Notes: a model not told the origin generated them from the sequence alone. A DNA stretch of 64,000 bases from Oligoflexales bacterium (GCA_947445775.1 CANFEB010000005.1:36465-100464), one strand, 5' to 3'. Positions 9,684 through 19,633 are shown, counted from the first letter of the stretch. Translations and numbers: made by a program.

Positions 9684-10928
9684 ATGGAATTCGTTGTGCA
9701 AAAATATGGCGGCACCTCGGTCGGGTCTTTGGACCGGATTAAGCTTGTTGCCGATCATGTCGCTGCGACGCGCGCTCAGGGCGTGAATGTCGTCGTTGTG
9801 GTCAGTGCCATGGGCGAGAAGACGGACGAGTTGATCGCCATGGCCCGGACCCTGAGCGCGGATCCCCCGCGCCGTGAGGTTGATATGCTGCTCACGTCAG
9901 GCGAGCGCGTGAGCATGGCATTGCTCAGCATCGCGCTGTATGAGCGAGGCTTGAAATCCGTTTCTCTGACCGGATCTCAAAGCGGTATCCTTACCGACGA
10001 AAATCATGGCAATGCCCGCATTGAAAAAATTCTCGGTGACCGGATTCGCCGTGGCTTGGCGGACGATTCCATTGTGATCGTTGCCGGCTTTCAGGGAGTC
10101 AGCCCCAAGACCAAGGAAGTGACCACCCTTGGACGCGGTGGATCCGATTTGAGTGCCGTGGCGCTAGCGTCCGTCCTCGGAGCTGTGCGCTGCGAACTGT
10201 ACAAGGATGTGGAGGGGGTTTTCACGGCAGACCCCAGGATTGTGCCGGGCGCACGCAAAATTGATTCCTTGCCCTGGTATGCCATGACGGAAATGGCCTG
10301 GGCCGGCGCTGAAGTCTTGCACGCCCGCGCCGCGCATGTTGCTTCCCGGTTCGGACTTAGCGTCGAGATTCGTTCTAGTTTCAAAACCGATTTGCGCGGA
10401 ACCATCGTCAAACCTACAACGGAAACGGATATCGCCATGTCGATCGATAAAAATGGAATTGAGCAGGCGATGGTCCATACAATCACTTGCAAACACCACA
10501 TGTGCATGTTCGAAGTCGAAGTTGCTGGTGATGGCGCAGAAGATCGGGCCAGTAAAATTCACGCGGGTATTCTGGAGTTCCTTTGGCACCAGGGTGAGGC
10601 CCCCGGGATCAATCAACGGATCGGAGAGATGCTGCGTTTTATGATTTCAGAAAATTCTGCGACGGCACTGAGGGCCGCTTTCGCTGATGGCCGCATGGGT
10701 GCGCAGCCGAAGTCGGTCCACGTGAACTTGGCGGGGACATCCGCGGTTGCGGTGATCGGCAATGGTTTTTTACAGGGTCCGGAAAAGGTCAATCAGGCGC
10801 TGGCGGCTGCCCAGTCGGTCGGCCGTGTTTTATTCTGGGATATCCGTAACCAGGTTTTGACGATCGGGGTTAGTGATGGCGAAGCAACGGCTGTGGTCAA
10901 TGCCCTGCATGAGGCATTGGTTTGCTGA
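9684..10928 (+). CDS. lysC: Aspartate kinase
   Basis: Phosphorylates L-aspartate with ATP, the entry to lysine, threonine and methionine synthesis (and diaminopimelate for the wall). The N-terminus [14 protein letters not shown] is the family signature. [27 protein letters not shown] and [16 protein letters not shown] mark the kinase domain, and the C-terminal third holds two ACT-like regulatory repeats that could give feedback inhibition by lysine and/or threonine. Three in-frame starts exist (TTG 9654, ATG 9672, ATG 9684); I prefer 9684, which gives the usual short N-terminus. Monofunctional, not fused to homoserine dehydrogenase or other domains. Confidence 0.94.
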   Translation: MEFVVQKYGGTSVGSLDRIKLVADHVAATRAQGVNVVVVVSAMGEKTDELIAMARTLSADPPRREVDMLLTSGERVSMALLSIALYERGLKSVSLTGSQSGILTDENHGNARIEKILGDRIRRGLADDSIVIVAGFQGVSPKTKEVTTLGRGGSDLSAVALASVLGAVRCELYKDVEGVFTADPRIVPGARKIDSLPWYAMTEMAWAGAEVLHARAAHVASRFGLSVEIRSSFKTDLRGTIVKPTTETDIAMSIDKNGIEQAMVHTITCKHHMCMFEVEVAGDGAEDRASKIHAGILEFLWHQGEAPGINQRIGEMLRFMISENSATALRAAFADGRMGAQPKSVHVNLAGTSAVAVIGNGFLQGPEKVNQALAAAQSVGRVLFWDIRNQVLTIGVSDGEATAVVNALHEALVC

Positions 10929-11181
10929 CATGCTATGTGACTGAGCTTCATATTGCCAAAAATATACTCAGTGATTACAACTGGTTATGAATGTGGCTTA
11001 TGTGACTAAGCCCAGAAGGGGACGTAACTCGCCATTTTTTCGTGACATTTATCAGCGACTTCGTCCCCTTAACTAATCAGCAATATCGTCCCATTTGAGG
11101 ATTCGACCAAACGCTGGAATTCTTTAGGTGATATTTCTCGGCTCCCTTGGTCAGCACTTTTTTTGTGCCATCACCACCTGT

Positions 11182-11542
11182 TTAAATGGCCAGGCTGGCC
11201 GCCCCAGCTGCACGCTTGCGCGCCTGCGCCATGAAACCGGTGCCAAGTTCTTGTTTGGCAGCGGCTGCCGCCGGGATGCTTCCACGTGCATTGACCGCGG
11301 TCACGCAGCCATACTGCATGACGGGTCGCCGCCGGAATTGCTGGACGAGATGGGGATTTTTTTGTTGGACTTTGATCCCCATTCCCCGGGGAAGCGAGGC
11401 CGGAGACTGCTTCTGCCTCGGTCTCTACTTCGCCAGAGGCTTCCTTCTCTGAGGAAGGAGAATTTTCGGCGCGATTAAGGCCAAGTGAGATACCTGCGTC
11501 TCGCCAGATTCCAGCATCTTTTGCGCCGTTCAAGTTCCCCAA
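11182..11542 (-). pseudogene. HNH endonuclease gene remnant (N-terminal half)
   Basis: The minus strand encodes an acidic Ser/Glu-rich linker and then IPAATRHAVWLRDRGQC followed by a Trp-Lys-His-Pro-Gly-Gly-Ser-Arg-Cys run, matching the first half of HNH nucleases of the IPAAVRRAVWxRDxGxC type with their first zinc-binding cysteines. Immediately afterwards the sequence jumps to the extreme C-terminus (ELGTGFMAQARKRAAGAASL in another frame), so the catalytic His-Asn-His core is deleted. The missing part is partly preserved in element B. Non-functional. Confidence 0.75.
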
Positions 11543-11629
11543 TGAGCGACAGGGACTCCAAGGTTATACTTCGCTCGCGGGTGTGCAGTTGTTTTGTTTC
11601 TTAGGAAAAACATAGCATCAGTTTTTATA

Positions 11630-12015
11630 CGAGTAATTTTTCGTGTTGGTCATGCCGTCAAAAAGATCTCCGCCATGGCAGTCAATATTGGCAGTGACAG
11701 TTAGCAACGATGTTTCATCTCGCGCCTCGACGTGATCCCGTTCAATTCGCCCCTTTGACTCAGCCGAGTCGGTGGTGATAACGCGAATTCTTAGAGCTTC
11801 ATGGCTCTTCGCAGGCACGCACGAATTGAGAAAAATTCCGGCGTTCTTCGCCGCCGCCGGCCCAGCCGCTGTCATCCGTATAAATCATGGCCATGCCCCA
11901 GATTGAAGTCTCGATAGACCTCGCGAGCCAGTTTCAGCATTTGATTACGTTTGCCGTCGTCGATGCGATTGGCGGCCGGCCTCTGATAATTCCTGGGGTT
12001 GATTCCCGCGCCCAT
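11630..12015 (-). pseudogene. Broken unidentified reading frame in element A
   Basis: An ATG at 12015, preceded by a GGGGGGCCTTA stretch shared with element B, opens a 47-codon frame that stops at 11872 but appears to continue in other frames (a Gly-rich DDSGWAGGGEERR segment, then a run with HVEARDETSLLTVTANIDCHG) to about 11630. This suggests one gene broken by two frameshifts. I do not recognise the product. Element B has the same start context but a quite different, even shorter frame. Confidence 0.4.
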
Positions 12016-12315
12016 TAAGGCCCCCCTTCGATCCCTAACCAATTGATTTGGGTAGGAAGAGCTTAGGGGGTACGGGACGAAGTCGCTGATTAATTCAGAC
12101 GGGACGATATCGCCGATGAATTACACTCTTTCGCAAAATAGGGACGCAACTGCGAACAAATATCTTGTTATTCTAAATGGTTAACGGTTTCCACAGGACT
12201 GTGATGATTTATCTTCAGGATTATGAGGATATCGTGACAATTGTAGCAAAAAACTGAGGGGGCGTTAAGCGCAATGGATAAGTGTTACCGAAAGGGCGCA
12301 TGGGTTCAGGCTGAA

Positions 12316-13230
12316 TCAATCGAGTGATTTTGAAACGCTGAGTCCAAATGTTGCCGCAGAGGCTTCTTGGATATTGGTCTGGCCAAGGCTCACGCCCACA
12401 TGCCAATTCGCCAGATTCACCATGGCCGTCGCTGTGCCGCGCGTCACAAGTCCAAATCCGTTGGTTATTTTCGTTGGGAACCCAGAAGATTCGCTCATAT
12501 CACTCTCGCCAACAACACCGGCAACATAAGCCAGTCCCGCATCGATCTCGCCACGAAATGAAACCCGGTGGGCGCTATACAGTGTGTAACCTAGGCCGGC
12601 GAGGCCGCTGTAAATGTTAGCATCGAAGGATTGGACATCAACGCCTCGGGTTTCGTGTCCCAGGTAATCACGTTCAACATAGGCCACGGATACTTCACCC
12701 GCGACTGTGGTAAACATGGCGCGCCCTGTCAGTTCAAGATCCTGCCAACTCCGAGTTATCCAAGCCCCTGTGGCTTCAATGCCCGCAGCCCCTGGTCCGA
12801 TAGAGAAACTCGCGGACGCCACGGTTGCGTCGATCAGGCGACGGCCTTGATTGCGTTGAATGGTATAAAGTTCTTCAATCGACGTTGGGTCGGTGACGTT
12901 GCTAAGCAATGCCACCCGTTCGCCGCCACTAACGCTCGAGTAGGCCTTGTCGATGCCAACGATGCGGCGTTTGCCCGCCATCTTTTGGACGCGCCCGTAG
13001 GCAACCAGACGATCATCACTGGAAAAAAATCCAACGCGGTCGCCCGTGATTAATTCTGGCGAAGAAACAATGCACTGCTTGCCAGAGGCATTGCAGCTTT
13101 CAACCTGGGCAACCTTAGCTGCCTTGGCAACGTTGCTACCGAGCGCCAGTAGCAGCAACACCAACATTTTAAGGAGAGCAGCAAAATCTGGTTTTGATTT
13201 TGACTTTTGGAAGCTGTTTTTACGGGACAT
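12316..13230 (-). CDS. Predicted outer-membrane beta-barrel protein
   Basis: I do not recognise a named family. A basic N-terminus and a long Leu-rich stretch ending in NVAKAAK form a signal peptide. The first mature section (DRVGFFSSDDRLVAYGRVQKM then GERVALL) looks like a small SH3-type beta domain. The remaining part alternates hydrophobic and polar residues with many aromatic/Gly turns (SVAYVERDYLG, GLAGLGYTLYSAHRVSFRG, WHVGVSLGQT), as in small outer-membrane barrels. The ORF track starts at 13248; the ATG at 13230 has GGGG nine bases upstream and is preferred. It stands alone, next to element A, divergent from the small membrane protein gene. Confidence 0.65.
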   Translation of the reverse strand: MSRKNSFQKSKSKPDFAALLKMLVLLLLALGSNVAKAAKVAQVESCNASGKQCIVSSPELITGDRVGFFSSDDRLVAYGRVQKMAGKRRIVGIDKAYSSVSGGERVALLSNVTDPTSIEELYTIQRNQGRRLIDATVASASFSIGPGAAGIEATGAWITRSWQDLELTGRAMFTTVAGEVSVAYVERDYLGHETRGVDVQSFDANIYSGLAGLGYTLYSAHRVSFRGEIDAGLAYVAGVVGESDMSESSGFPTKITNGFGLVTRGTATAMVNLANWHVGVSLGQTNIQEASAATFGLSVSKSLD

Positions 13231-13398
13231 GTTCGGAAACCCCATCACGTTCGCTGCTATTGATGCAAGGATGAGGCCGCGAAGTGCATTGATATTATTG
13301 ATTGATTACAGGGTGTTGACTGGTTATACTTGAGTCTGACTGTCAACAGTTTGGTCAAGGGTTCTGGTTGTGTTACCGTTTTGGGCTCGGAGGAAGCG

Positions 13399-13830
13399 AT
13401 GGAACCATCATCGGATTTGTCAGTTGAATTGCCCGACGACCAGAAACAGAAGTCGCGGTTGGTCTGGATTGCCGCAGCTTTGGTAGCCGGATTGGCGACG
13501 TTGTATGTGGGGCGCTATCTCTTGGTGCAATTCACTCAGGGACGAACCCAGCAGGGTGAGTCAGGTGACGAGTTTTTGATCGACGGTTTTGAAAAGGGAG
13601 TGTTTCGCCAAATTCAATTGGGCGATTACCCGCAAATTCTAGTCGAAGACAGCGAAGGTAAATTAAACGCCTACGCTTGTTCGGACGGCTGCCCACCACT
13701 TGATCAAAATCCAGATTTGTACCTGAACCAGCAAGTTCGGGTTTTCTTGCGCAGTCAGTCGACTCCAGGGAGCGACGATCCTGTAGACAACGATATCAAG
13801 GTTGTTGTTCGCGTTGAGCTAGTGCCTTGA
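13399..13830 (+). CDS. Small single-pass membrane protein, unknown function
   Basis: A protein of 143 residues. An acidic cytoplasmic N-terminus of about 25 residues precedes one transmembrane helix (LVWIAAALVAGLATLYVG), and the remaining 90 residues form a probably beta-rich domain with two Cys (YACSDGC). I chose the ATG at 13399 because GGAGGA ends five bases upstream; the ORF-track start at 13330 lacks a ribosome site. Its 3' end overlaps the convergent gene by 35 bp. No family recognised. Confidence 0.65.
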   Translation: MEPSSDLSVELPDDQKQKSRLVWIAAALVAGLATLYVGRYLLVQFTQGRTQQGESGDEFLIDGFEKGVFRQIQLGDYPQILVEDSEGKLNAYACSDGCPPLDQNPDLYLNQQVRVFLRSQSTPGSDDPVDNDIKVVVRVELVP

Positions 13831-14296
13831 GGGCTTCTAGCGCTTCAACCGCTTCAACCGCTTTTATATTTTGAACCAAGATTCCTTGATAAATCTGCCA
13901 AGCACGCAGCCAAGATAGTCGCTGGCGTTCCTGAGGCAAGCGGCCAAGCCATTCCGGCAGGGTGGCCAGACGCAAGGGCCGGCTTGGGTCGGCAGGAATG
14001 ATGCCGGTGGGTTTAAGGTTTTCGGATTGAACAACGTAAAGAGTCGCCGGAATTTTCGATTCCAGCATCACAATATCCTCAAAATCTGGACAGACTTGAT
14101 AGCCCGCCGGCTCCAAGGCGAATCCGAGGCGACTCCTGATCATATCCGCAATTTGTGGCAGGATCGGCATGAGCGGCTGCACCTGCAAATGCAGGCCGGC
14201 CCATGGCCCAGGATCAGATGGAAACATCCACAGTCCGTTGCCGCCATCCAATGGCACCAGGATCAGCGCACGATCCGTTTTGCAGTTCACTAACAT
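13796..14296 (-). CDS. Hypothetical protein downstream of mglA
   Basis: Cytoplasmic protein of 166 residues with no signal or membrane segment and no family that I recognise. The first two thirds look like an alpha/beta domain; the C-terminus is a helix with the tandem pattern VEAVEALEALKAL, encoded by a short repeat of GCTTCAACC on the plus strand. It begins 17 bp after the mglA-like gene stops, so it could encode a partner or regulator of that GTPase; this is inference from position only. Its 3' end overlaps the convergent membrane-protein gene. Confidence 0.55.
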   Translation of the reverse strand: MLVNCKTDRALILVPLDGGNGLWMFPSDPGPWAGLHLQVQPLMPILPQIADMIRSRLGFALEPAGYQVCPDFEDIVMLESKIPATLYVVQSENLKPTGIIPADPSRPLRLATLPEWLGRLPQERQRLSWLRAWQIYQGILVQNIKAVEAVEALEALKALAQREQQP

Positions 14297-14313
14297 TCGC
14301 GATCCTCCTGGTT

Positions 14314-14895
14314 TCAGATGGACAAGGTTTTGATGATCTGTCGGGCGACCGACTGTAACGTCTCAAGGGTGCCGACGGAGCGGGTCGCAATGGCCTCGTG
14401 ATCCGGGAAGCCACCTGAATTTAGTTCTTCGCGGAGGACATCAACGGGCATGATGTCGTCCATGTCGCGTTTGTTATATTGAATGACTCGTGGGGTTTCG
14501 CTGATGCTGTAGCCGTGATCAGCGAGAAGGCGGCGCACATGAGTCATGGATTCAATGTTGTCTGCCATGGCTTCAATCCGCGAATCGGCGACGAAGACAA
14601 AGGCATCAAGCCCTTTCATCAAGGTATGCTGAAGGGTTTCGTAAAGGGTGTGCACCGGCATCGTATAAAGGTGCAGCTTCACATGGAAGTCTTTGACCTT
14701 GCCCAGGCTTACCGGCAGAAAATCAAAAAACGGAGTCGGCCCGGCATTGCCGGACATATCGACCATTCCGGCCTTCATTTCACCTGCTGTGCTGGTATAG
14801 ACCGACTTTAGATTTAAGGTTTTTCCGGCCGACTGGGGTCCGAAATAGATCACCTTGCAGTGGATTTCGCGGGTTTCAAAGTTGGTAAAGGCCAT
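14314..14895 (-). CDS. mglA: MglA-like small Ras-type GTPase
   Basis: Small prokaryotic GTPase of the MglA group, a polarity switch that in Myxococcus and Bdellovibrio governs gliding, pili or invasion. The N-terminus IHCKVIYFGPQSAGKTLNLK has the P-loop GPQSAGKT; the switch region carries TPFFDFLPV, typical of MglA; VFVADS and IQYNKRDMDD give the guanine-recognition NKxD. The 193-residue length is typical. It is downstream of secDF-ffs-dnaX on the same strand, with 23 bp to dnaX. No MglB-like roadblock protein is visible next to it. Confidence 0.9.
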   Translation of the reverse strand: MAFTNFETREIHCKVIYFGPQSAGKTLNLKSVYTSTAGEMKAGMVDMSGNAGPTPFFDFLPVSLGKVKDFHVKLHLYTMPVHTLYETLQHTLMKGLDAFVFVADSRIEAMADNIESMTHVRRLLADHGYSISETPRVIQYNKRDMDDIMPVDVLREELNSGGFPDHEAIATRSVGTLETLQSVARQIIKTLSI

Positions 14896-14918
14896 ACACC
14901 CGCCCCACGTCTGGAAAG

Positions 14919-16607
14919 TCAGTCAATGTTCTTGATACGAACATTTTCCACTTTTCCGCCGAAAACTTCCAGAACATCACGGGTTGTCTGATGGTTTACG
15001 GCAGCCTGACGCAAGGCGTCGTGGCGTTGTAGCGTTTCACGTTCGCTTTTTTGGGCCAGGGACTCCGGTGGGGATGCCGCAGCGGTGGTATCGGCAATGG
15101 CTGTGAAATTTGTCTGGGGCTGGGCTTTTTCAATGACGATTCGACCCTGAAAGCCAAAAAGGTCTGAGAATGACTGCTTCAGTCTGGCTTGCTCGTCCGG
15201 GTTTAGCAGGCAGCGGGCAAAAGACGATTCCAGCACGGTCAGAGAAATCAATTCTGGACTGTAAACATGAGGATGAGCATCTTCAAGTTTGCCGGCTTGG
15301 AGGGGACGGTGATGGCGCCAGATAGCGACTAGATCATGCCATGTCGCCGGAAAGACTTTGATTTTTTTGGCTGTCTCCGATGCAACCGGCGCTGAAGCAA
15401 CGAGCACTTGAGCGGCGGGTGATTGAGCAACGGGTGCGGCCATTGGCTGTGCAGGGACTTGGGTGGTTTGGACGAGTTGGGCCGTTTGGCGGAGTTGTTG
15501 GAGATCCGGCAGCCCCGGGTCCAGGCACCACTCAAAAGCGTAGTTTTCAAGAATGCAACGGTCCAGCGGGCTGCCGTCAAGATCTTGCCGGCAGCGAACG
15601 AGAGTCCTGAAAATTCGGTTTAAATCAAAATTGGCGGCAGACTTGCCGATCTTTTCCAGTTCCTGAAGTTCGCCCGCATCCAGATCAAGCTGCGCGAGGT
15701 CCAAGGCGTCGCATCCCAAGTCACGGATGACAAAAGTGTGGCGCGTGAGTTGGGCTAAATCTTCAACGACGCTCATTAAATCAGTGCCGGTTTGCTCAAT
15801 CTGGTCGATGGTTGCCACCAAAAGTTTGGAGTCTTTGGCGACCAATGCGCGAAGCAGGGTTGTGATCAGTTCCCTGGGTGCCTGGGCCGTGATGCCTTCG
15901 CACAATGCAGCGGTCAGCTTGCCATTGCTGATGGCGATGGCCTGGTCAAGGAGGGTTAGCGCATCCCGCATGGACCCGCGGGCTTCACGTGCAATTGGCC
16001 GCAAAGATCCAGGCTCGTGAGGAATCCCCTCAAGGCGCAGGATTTCTTCAAGGCGAGACACCACGGTTGCTGAGGTCATTTTCTGCAGCAAGAAAACCTG
16101 GCAGCGCGACAAAATCGTCTGGGGGATTTTCTGCAATTCCGTCGTGGCGAACAAGAAAACCACGTGCGCCGGAGGTTCTTCCAGCGTCTTGAGGAGCGCA
16201 TTGAAGGCGCTCTGCGACAGCATGTGAACTTCGTCGATTAGATAAATTTTATATTTCGAGCGTTGTGGGACATAACCGATGGAATCGCGCAACAACCGGA
16301 CGTCATCAACGCTCGTGTTCGATGCTCCGTCAATTTCCAGGACATCTTCATGATTGCCGGCGGAGATGGCATGGCAGCTTTCGCATTCTCCACATGGTGA
16401 AGGCGTCGGACCTGACTCGCAGTTTAGAGCCTTGGCGTAGAGGCGAGCTGTGGTGGTCTTACCCACCCCGCGGACCCCGGAAAATATGACCGCTTGCGGA
16501 GTCCTACCCATACGGATGGCGTTGGCCAGTGCCTGGGCTGTCGTGTCTTGTCCGACCAATTGATTAAAAGTTTGGGGGCGATATTTTCGGGCAAGTGGCT
16601 GAGTCAC
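14919..16607 (-). CDS. dnaX: DNA polymerase III subunit gamma/tau
   Basis: Clamp-loader AAA+ ATPase that loads the sliding clamp. LARKYRPQTFNQLVGQ opens the protein; GVRGVGKTTTARLYAKALNC is Walker A; the zinc-binding cysteines follow (CESGPTPSPCGECESC); LIDEVHMLS is Walker B with the DExx box; ILSRCQVFLL contains the SRC arginine-finger motif. Domain III follows, then a Pro/Ala/Gln-rich linker and a C-terminal tail. At 562 residues it is the length of a tau-like form; I did not see an obvious slippery frameshift heptamer. Located just after the SRP RNA, a common bacterial order. Confidence 0.95.
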   Translation of the reverse strand: MTQPLARKYRPQTFNQLVGQDTTAQALANAIRMGRTPQAVIFSGVRGVGKTTTARLYAKALNCESGPTPSPCGECESCHAISAGNHEDVLEIDGASNTSVDDVRLLRDSIGYVPQRSKYKIYLIDEVHMLSQSAFNALLKTLEEPPAHVVFLFATTELQKIPQTILSRCQVFLLQKMTSATVVSRLEEILRLEGIPHEPGSLRPIAREARGSMRDALTLLDQAIAISNGKLTAALCEGITAQAPRELITTLLRALVAKDSKLLVATIDQIEQTGTDLMSVVEDLAQLTRHTFVIRDLGCDALDLAQLDLDAGELQELEKIGKSAANFDLNRIFRTLVRCRQDLDGSPLDRCILENYAFEWCLDPGLPDLQQLRQTAQLVQTTQVPAQPMAAPVAQSPAAQVLVASAPVASETAKKIKVFPATWHDLVAIWRHHRPLQAGKLEDAHPHVYSPELISLTVLESSFARCLLNPDEQARLKQSFSDLFGFQGRIVIEKAQPQTNFTAIADTTAAASPPESLAQKSERETLQRHDALRQAAVNHQTTRDVLEVFGGKVENVRIKNID

Positions 16608-16626
16608 GAAAAAACCTCAAAAAAAC

Positions 16627-16752
<126 letters not shown>

Positions 16753-16764
16753 GTAACTCAGCTA

Positions 16765-19500
16765 CTACAAAACGGCCTTGGCGGGCAAGTCTTTAGACTT
16801 CTTCCAGCCCTCAAACCAAACCACGCACATGGTCGCCAGAAACGTCGAAGACCAGGTTGCGGCGACAACCCCAACCGCCATCGCTACGGCGAAGTTCCAG
16901 ATGCTGCCCGTTGCAAAGAATATAATTCCCAACAAAGACAGCAGCGTACAAACCGACGTGTTGATGGACCGCCCCAACGTCTCATTGACGGCATTATTCA
17001 CGTTTTCGCGCAGGGGCCGCCGGGGATGCAACTCAAGGTTTTCACGAATCCGGTCGTAAATGACGACCGTGTCGTTAACGGTATAGCCGGCAACGGTCAA
17101 CAGCGCCGCAATCGACGTCAAGTCGAATGAGCGCTGAGCTAAGACGTAGAAGCCGAGAACCAGCAGGATGTCGACCACCATCTTGACCACGGTTCCAGGG
17201 GCGAAGCGGATATCAAAACGCAGCATAATGTAGAGAACGATCCCGATCAGGGCGTACAAGAGCGATGCGGCGCCCTGGGTGCGGAGCTCCTTGCCCACCT
17301 GTGGGCCGACGTAGTCGACACGCAGGATTTCCGGGTTGGCACTGCTCAAATCAGCCATCAAATTGGCCCTGAATCTATCAGTGCGGGAATCGATGTTGAT
17401 GGTTTGTTCGGATGACATGGCGCTGGCTTGGGCACCCGTGGACTTTTTCTCGTCGCGATCAAAACGCAGCAAGTATTGCTGCTTTCCGCCGCTAAGTGCC
17501 TGGACCGTGACGTCGTCGATCCCGGCTTTGCGGGCTGCGTCTACTAACTGAGCGGAGGTGACGGTCTGAGCGAATTTGACCTCGACTTCTGTTCCCCCGG
17601 CAAAATCAACGGCCCAGTTCATTCCTTTGGTGGAAAGGGTGCCAAGGGATGCCACGACCAAAACAAGCGGCAGGGCAATGGCCATGGGAGCCTTACCAAG
17701 AAAATTGAAATTGAGGGGCTTGTGCACTTTCTGCTCGCTGGACCCGCCAAGCCAAGAGCGGATCTCCCGTTCTGACTTGCAGCGTGAAACGACCCAATCA
17801 AACATCAGACGCGAACAATAAAGCGAAGTGAAAAGAGAGACCAGCAGACCGAGGAGCAGGGTGATCGCAAATCCCCGAATCGGGCCGGATGAATTGGTTT
17901 GGAGCAGTACTGTTGCGGCAATCAAGGACGTGGCATTGGAGTCGACAATCGTCCAGAAGACACGCTGAAAGCCAAGTTCAAGGGCCTTGCGTCCGGTTTT
18001 GCCTTCGCGGAGTTCCTGGCGAATGCGTTCATTGATAAGGACGTTGGCATCAACGGCCATGCCCAGAGTTAGAATGAAGCCTGCGATTCCCGGCAGTGAC
18101 AGGGAAAAGTTGAACATGGCCATCAATGCGAGCAGGAAGACGCCGTTGAGCGTTAGGGCGAGGGTCGCGATAAACCCCGGGCGGCGGTAGTAAAGAAGGA
18201 TGAAAGCAAAAACAAACAACAGGCCAACTGCTGTTGAACGAATGCCCTGATTTGCCAGCTCCGGGCCGAGGCTCGCACCGACTTGGCGTTCTTCGAGGAC
18301 TTTAATGGTCGCCGGCAAGGCGCCCGACTTCAAAATCAGGGACAGCTGATTGGCTTCCTCGATGATCTTGTCATAGCCCGTTCCGGAACCGAGCGTGATT
18401 TGAGCGCTGCCGCCGGAGATTTTCTGCTGGATGACCGGAGCGGATTGCACGACGTCATCCAAGACAATGGCCATGCGGCGCTTGACGTTGGCGCCAGTAA
18501 TACTTTCGAAACGTTTTCCGCCGATGCCGGTGAATTGCATGGAAACAACCGGGCGCTGGTCGAGCTGGGAGTTGTCAACGGTAACGAAGGCATCGAGCAC
18601 ATCTTCGCCAGTCAATTCCGTTGCGGCTTTTACCACATAGGAACGGTAGCGAGTCTTGCCGCCGACGAGAGTTTCTTCGGTGAACAAAAGCTCCCGATCA
18701 ACGGGGATCAGCGGTTTGGCCAAAGCGAGGATGGCGTTGCGATCCTCGGAAACGAGGGCGAACCCAGTCATGTCGCGCTCGGCTTGGATGTTCTCGGGGA
18801 GTTTTGCAGCGATTTCATTGAATCCGGTGAAATCGTCATCCACGATTTTGAATTTCAGTTGGGCTGTGCGCCCCAAAAATTCTTTGGCTTTTGCAGGGTC
18901 TTTGAAGCCAGGAAGCTGCACAAGAACGGAATTATCGGCGCGGCGGCTGATGATCGGTTCAGCCACGCCCCATTTATCGACGCGCGAGCGCACCACGCGC
19001 TCGGCCTGGTCAATGGCCGCCGCCTTGATGTCTTTGATCCGGTCTTCAATAAATGCAAATTCAATCGTGTTGCCGGAGATGCTGCCTTCTTGCTTTAGGC
19101 CCCGAAAGGCCTCCGTGAAGGCTTTTTTGAACTTCTCCATGTCGGTGCCACTGGCCATTTCGACGTGGAGTTTGGCCTGACCTTTGACCACATAGCTGGT
19201 CTGGATGGTCATGCTCTTTTCTTTGACCCAATCGGGAAGCTCCGTGCCGATCCGCCCAAGCTTGTTTTCGACCGCCTCAGTGGTGTCGACGCCAAGCACC
19301 AGTTGGACTCCGCCCTGCAGGTCGAGTCCCAGGTTGACGTAGGCTGCGGGGAGCCATTTAGGCAGTTTTGCCTTCACGGCCGCAGGGTCGTTACGCACCT
19401 CAGGCGGCAACGAGAAATAAACGATGGATGGAATGCCCGCCAATAGGCCAAGCACCGTCAAGACACTCACAAAGATCAATCGGAAACGCATCTGATTCAT
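16765..19500 (-). CDS. secDF: Fused protein-export membrane protein SecDF
   Basis: Proton-motive-force-driven accessory of the Sec translocon that helps pull exported proteins through. The first two thirds are SecD (N-terminal helix, GLDLQGGVQLVLGVDT, periplasmic P1 domain, then a six-helix RND-type segment with LTLGMAVDANVLINERIREEL-like sequence); the last third is SecF (MNWAVDFAGGTEVEVKFA, then VAGYTVNDTVVIYDRIRENL). Most Gram-negatives have separate genes, so the 911-residue fusion is notable. The ATG at 19500 is chosen because GAGGAGCT lies seven bases upstream; the ORF track starts 42 bp earlier. First gene of the unit running through ffs, dnaX and mglA. Confidence 0.95.
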   Translation of the reverse strand: MNQMRFRLIFVSVLTVLGLLAGIPSIVYFSLPPEVRNDPAAVKAKLPKWLPAAYVNLGLDLQGGVQLVLGVDTTEAVENKLGRIGTELPDWVKEKSMTIQTSYVVKGQAKLHVEMASGTDMEKFKKAFTEAFRGLKQEGSISGNTIEFAFIEDRIKDIKAAAIDQAERVVRSRVDKWGVAEPIISRRADNSVLVQLPGFKDPAKAKEFLGRTAQLKFKIVDDDFTGFNEIAAKLPENIQAERDMTGFALVSEDRNAILALAKPLIPVDRELLFTEETLVGGKTRYRSYVVKAATELTGEDVLDAFVTVDNSQLDQRPVVSMQFTGIGGKRFESITGANVKRRMAIVLDDVVQSAPVIQQKISGGSAQITLGSGTGYDKIIEEANQLSLILKSGALPATIKVLEERQVGASLGPELANQGIRSTAVGLLFVFAFILLYYRRPGFIATLALTLNGVFLLALMAMFNFSLSLPGIAGFILTLGMAVDANVLINERIRQELREGKTGRKALELGFQRVFWTIVDSNATSLIAATVLLQTNSSGPIRGFAITLLLGLLVSLFTSLYCSRLMFDWVVSRCKSEREIRSWLGGSSEQKVHKPLNFNFLGKAPMAIALPLVLVVASLGTLSTKGMNWAVDFAGGTEVEVKFAQTVTSAQLVDAARKAGIDDVTVQALSGGKQQYLLRFDRDEKKSTGAQASAMSSEQTINIDSRTDRFRANLMADLSSANPEILRVDYVGPQVGKELRTQGAASLLYALIGIVLYIMLRFDIRFAPGTVVKMVVDILLVLGFYVLAQRSFDLTSIAALLTVAGYTVNDTVVIYDRIRENLELHPRRPLRENVNNAVNETLGRSINTSVCTLLSLLGIIFFATGSIWNFAVAMAVGVVAATWSSTFLATMCVVWFEGWKKSKDLPAKAVL

Positions 19501-19633
19501 TGGGGACAGCTCCTCGATTCGGCTTAGAGTAACGACCAGCAACTGTGAACAAGGGCCTTAACGACCGATCAGGCTCAAGAGAATAGCAGAGAAATATCGA
19601 CGTGCGCTACGAATCATAGATATAGGCGGCCCA

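Larger units (their letters stand above)
11043..12125. mobile_element. Decayed inverted-repeat element A with HNH remnant
   Basis: This segment is bounded by inverted ends related to those of element B. The left end reads TGACATTTATCAGCGACTTCG and then ATCAGCAATATCGTCCC. The right end, read inward, is TGTAATTCATCAGCGATATCG and then ATCAGCGACTTCGTCCC. Each end thus has two subterminal copies of an ATCAGCnNNNTCGTCCC-type site, as expected for transposase binding. Flanking octamers TTTTTTCG and CTCTTTCG agree at 6 of 8 positions and may be an old target duplication. Inside are an HNH gene fragment and another broken reading frame, both on the minus strand. No transposase was recognised, so it is non-autonomous. 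It fills most of the gap between lysC and the next gene. Confidence 0.72.

Noticed and set aside
10991-11012. GGCTTA-TGTGAC-TAAGCC hairpin after lysC as a terminator
   Set aside because: Short stem without a T-tract; too weak to call.
11872-12015. Element A frame as a transposase fragment
   Set aside because: The helical segment NQMLKLAREVYRDFNLGHG slightly recalls some transposases, but the following sequence does not continue that way and no catalytic motif is present.
12126-12315. Third GGGACG-type site (GGGACGCAACTGCG) just outside element A
   Set aside because: It resembles the end sites, and a related GGGGACGTAACTCG occurs left of the element, but element B does not share them, so I do not extend the element boundaries.
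18283-19098. 271-codon plus-strand ORF inside secDF
   Set aside because: Antisense to the unmistakable SecD domain; no independent support.
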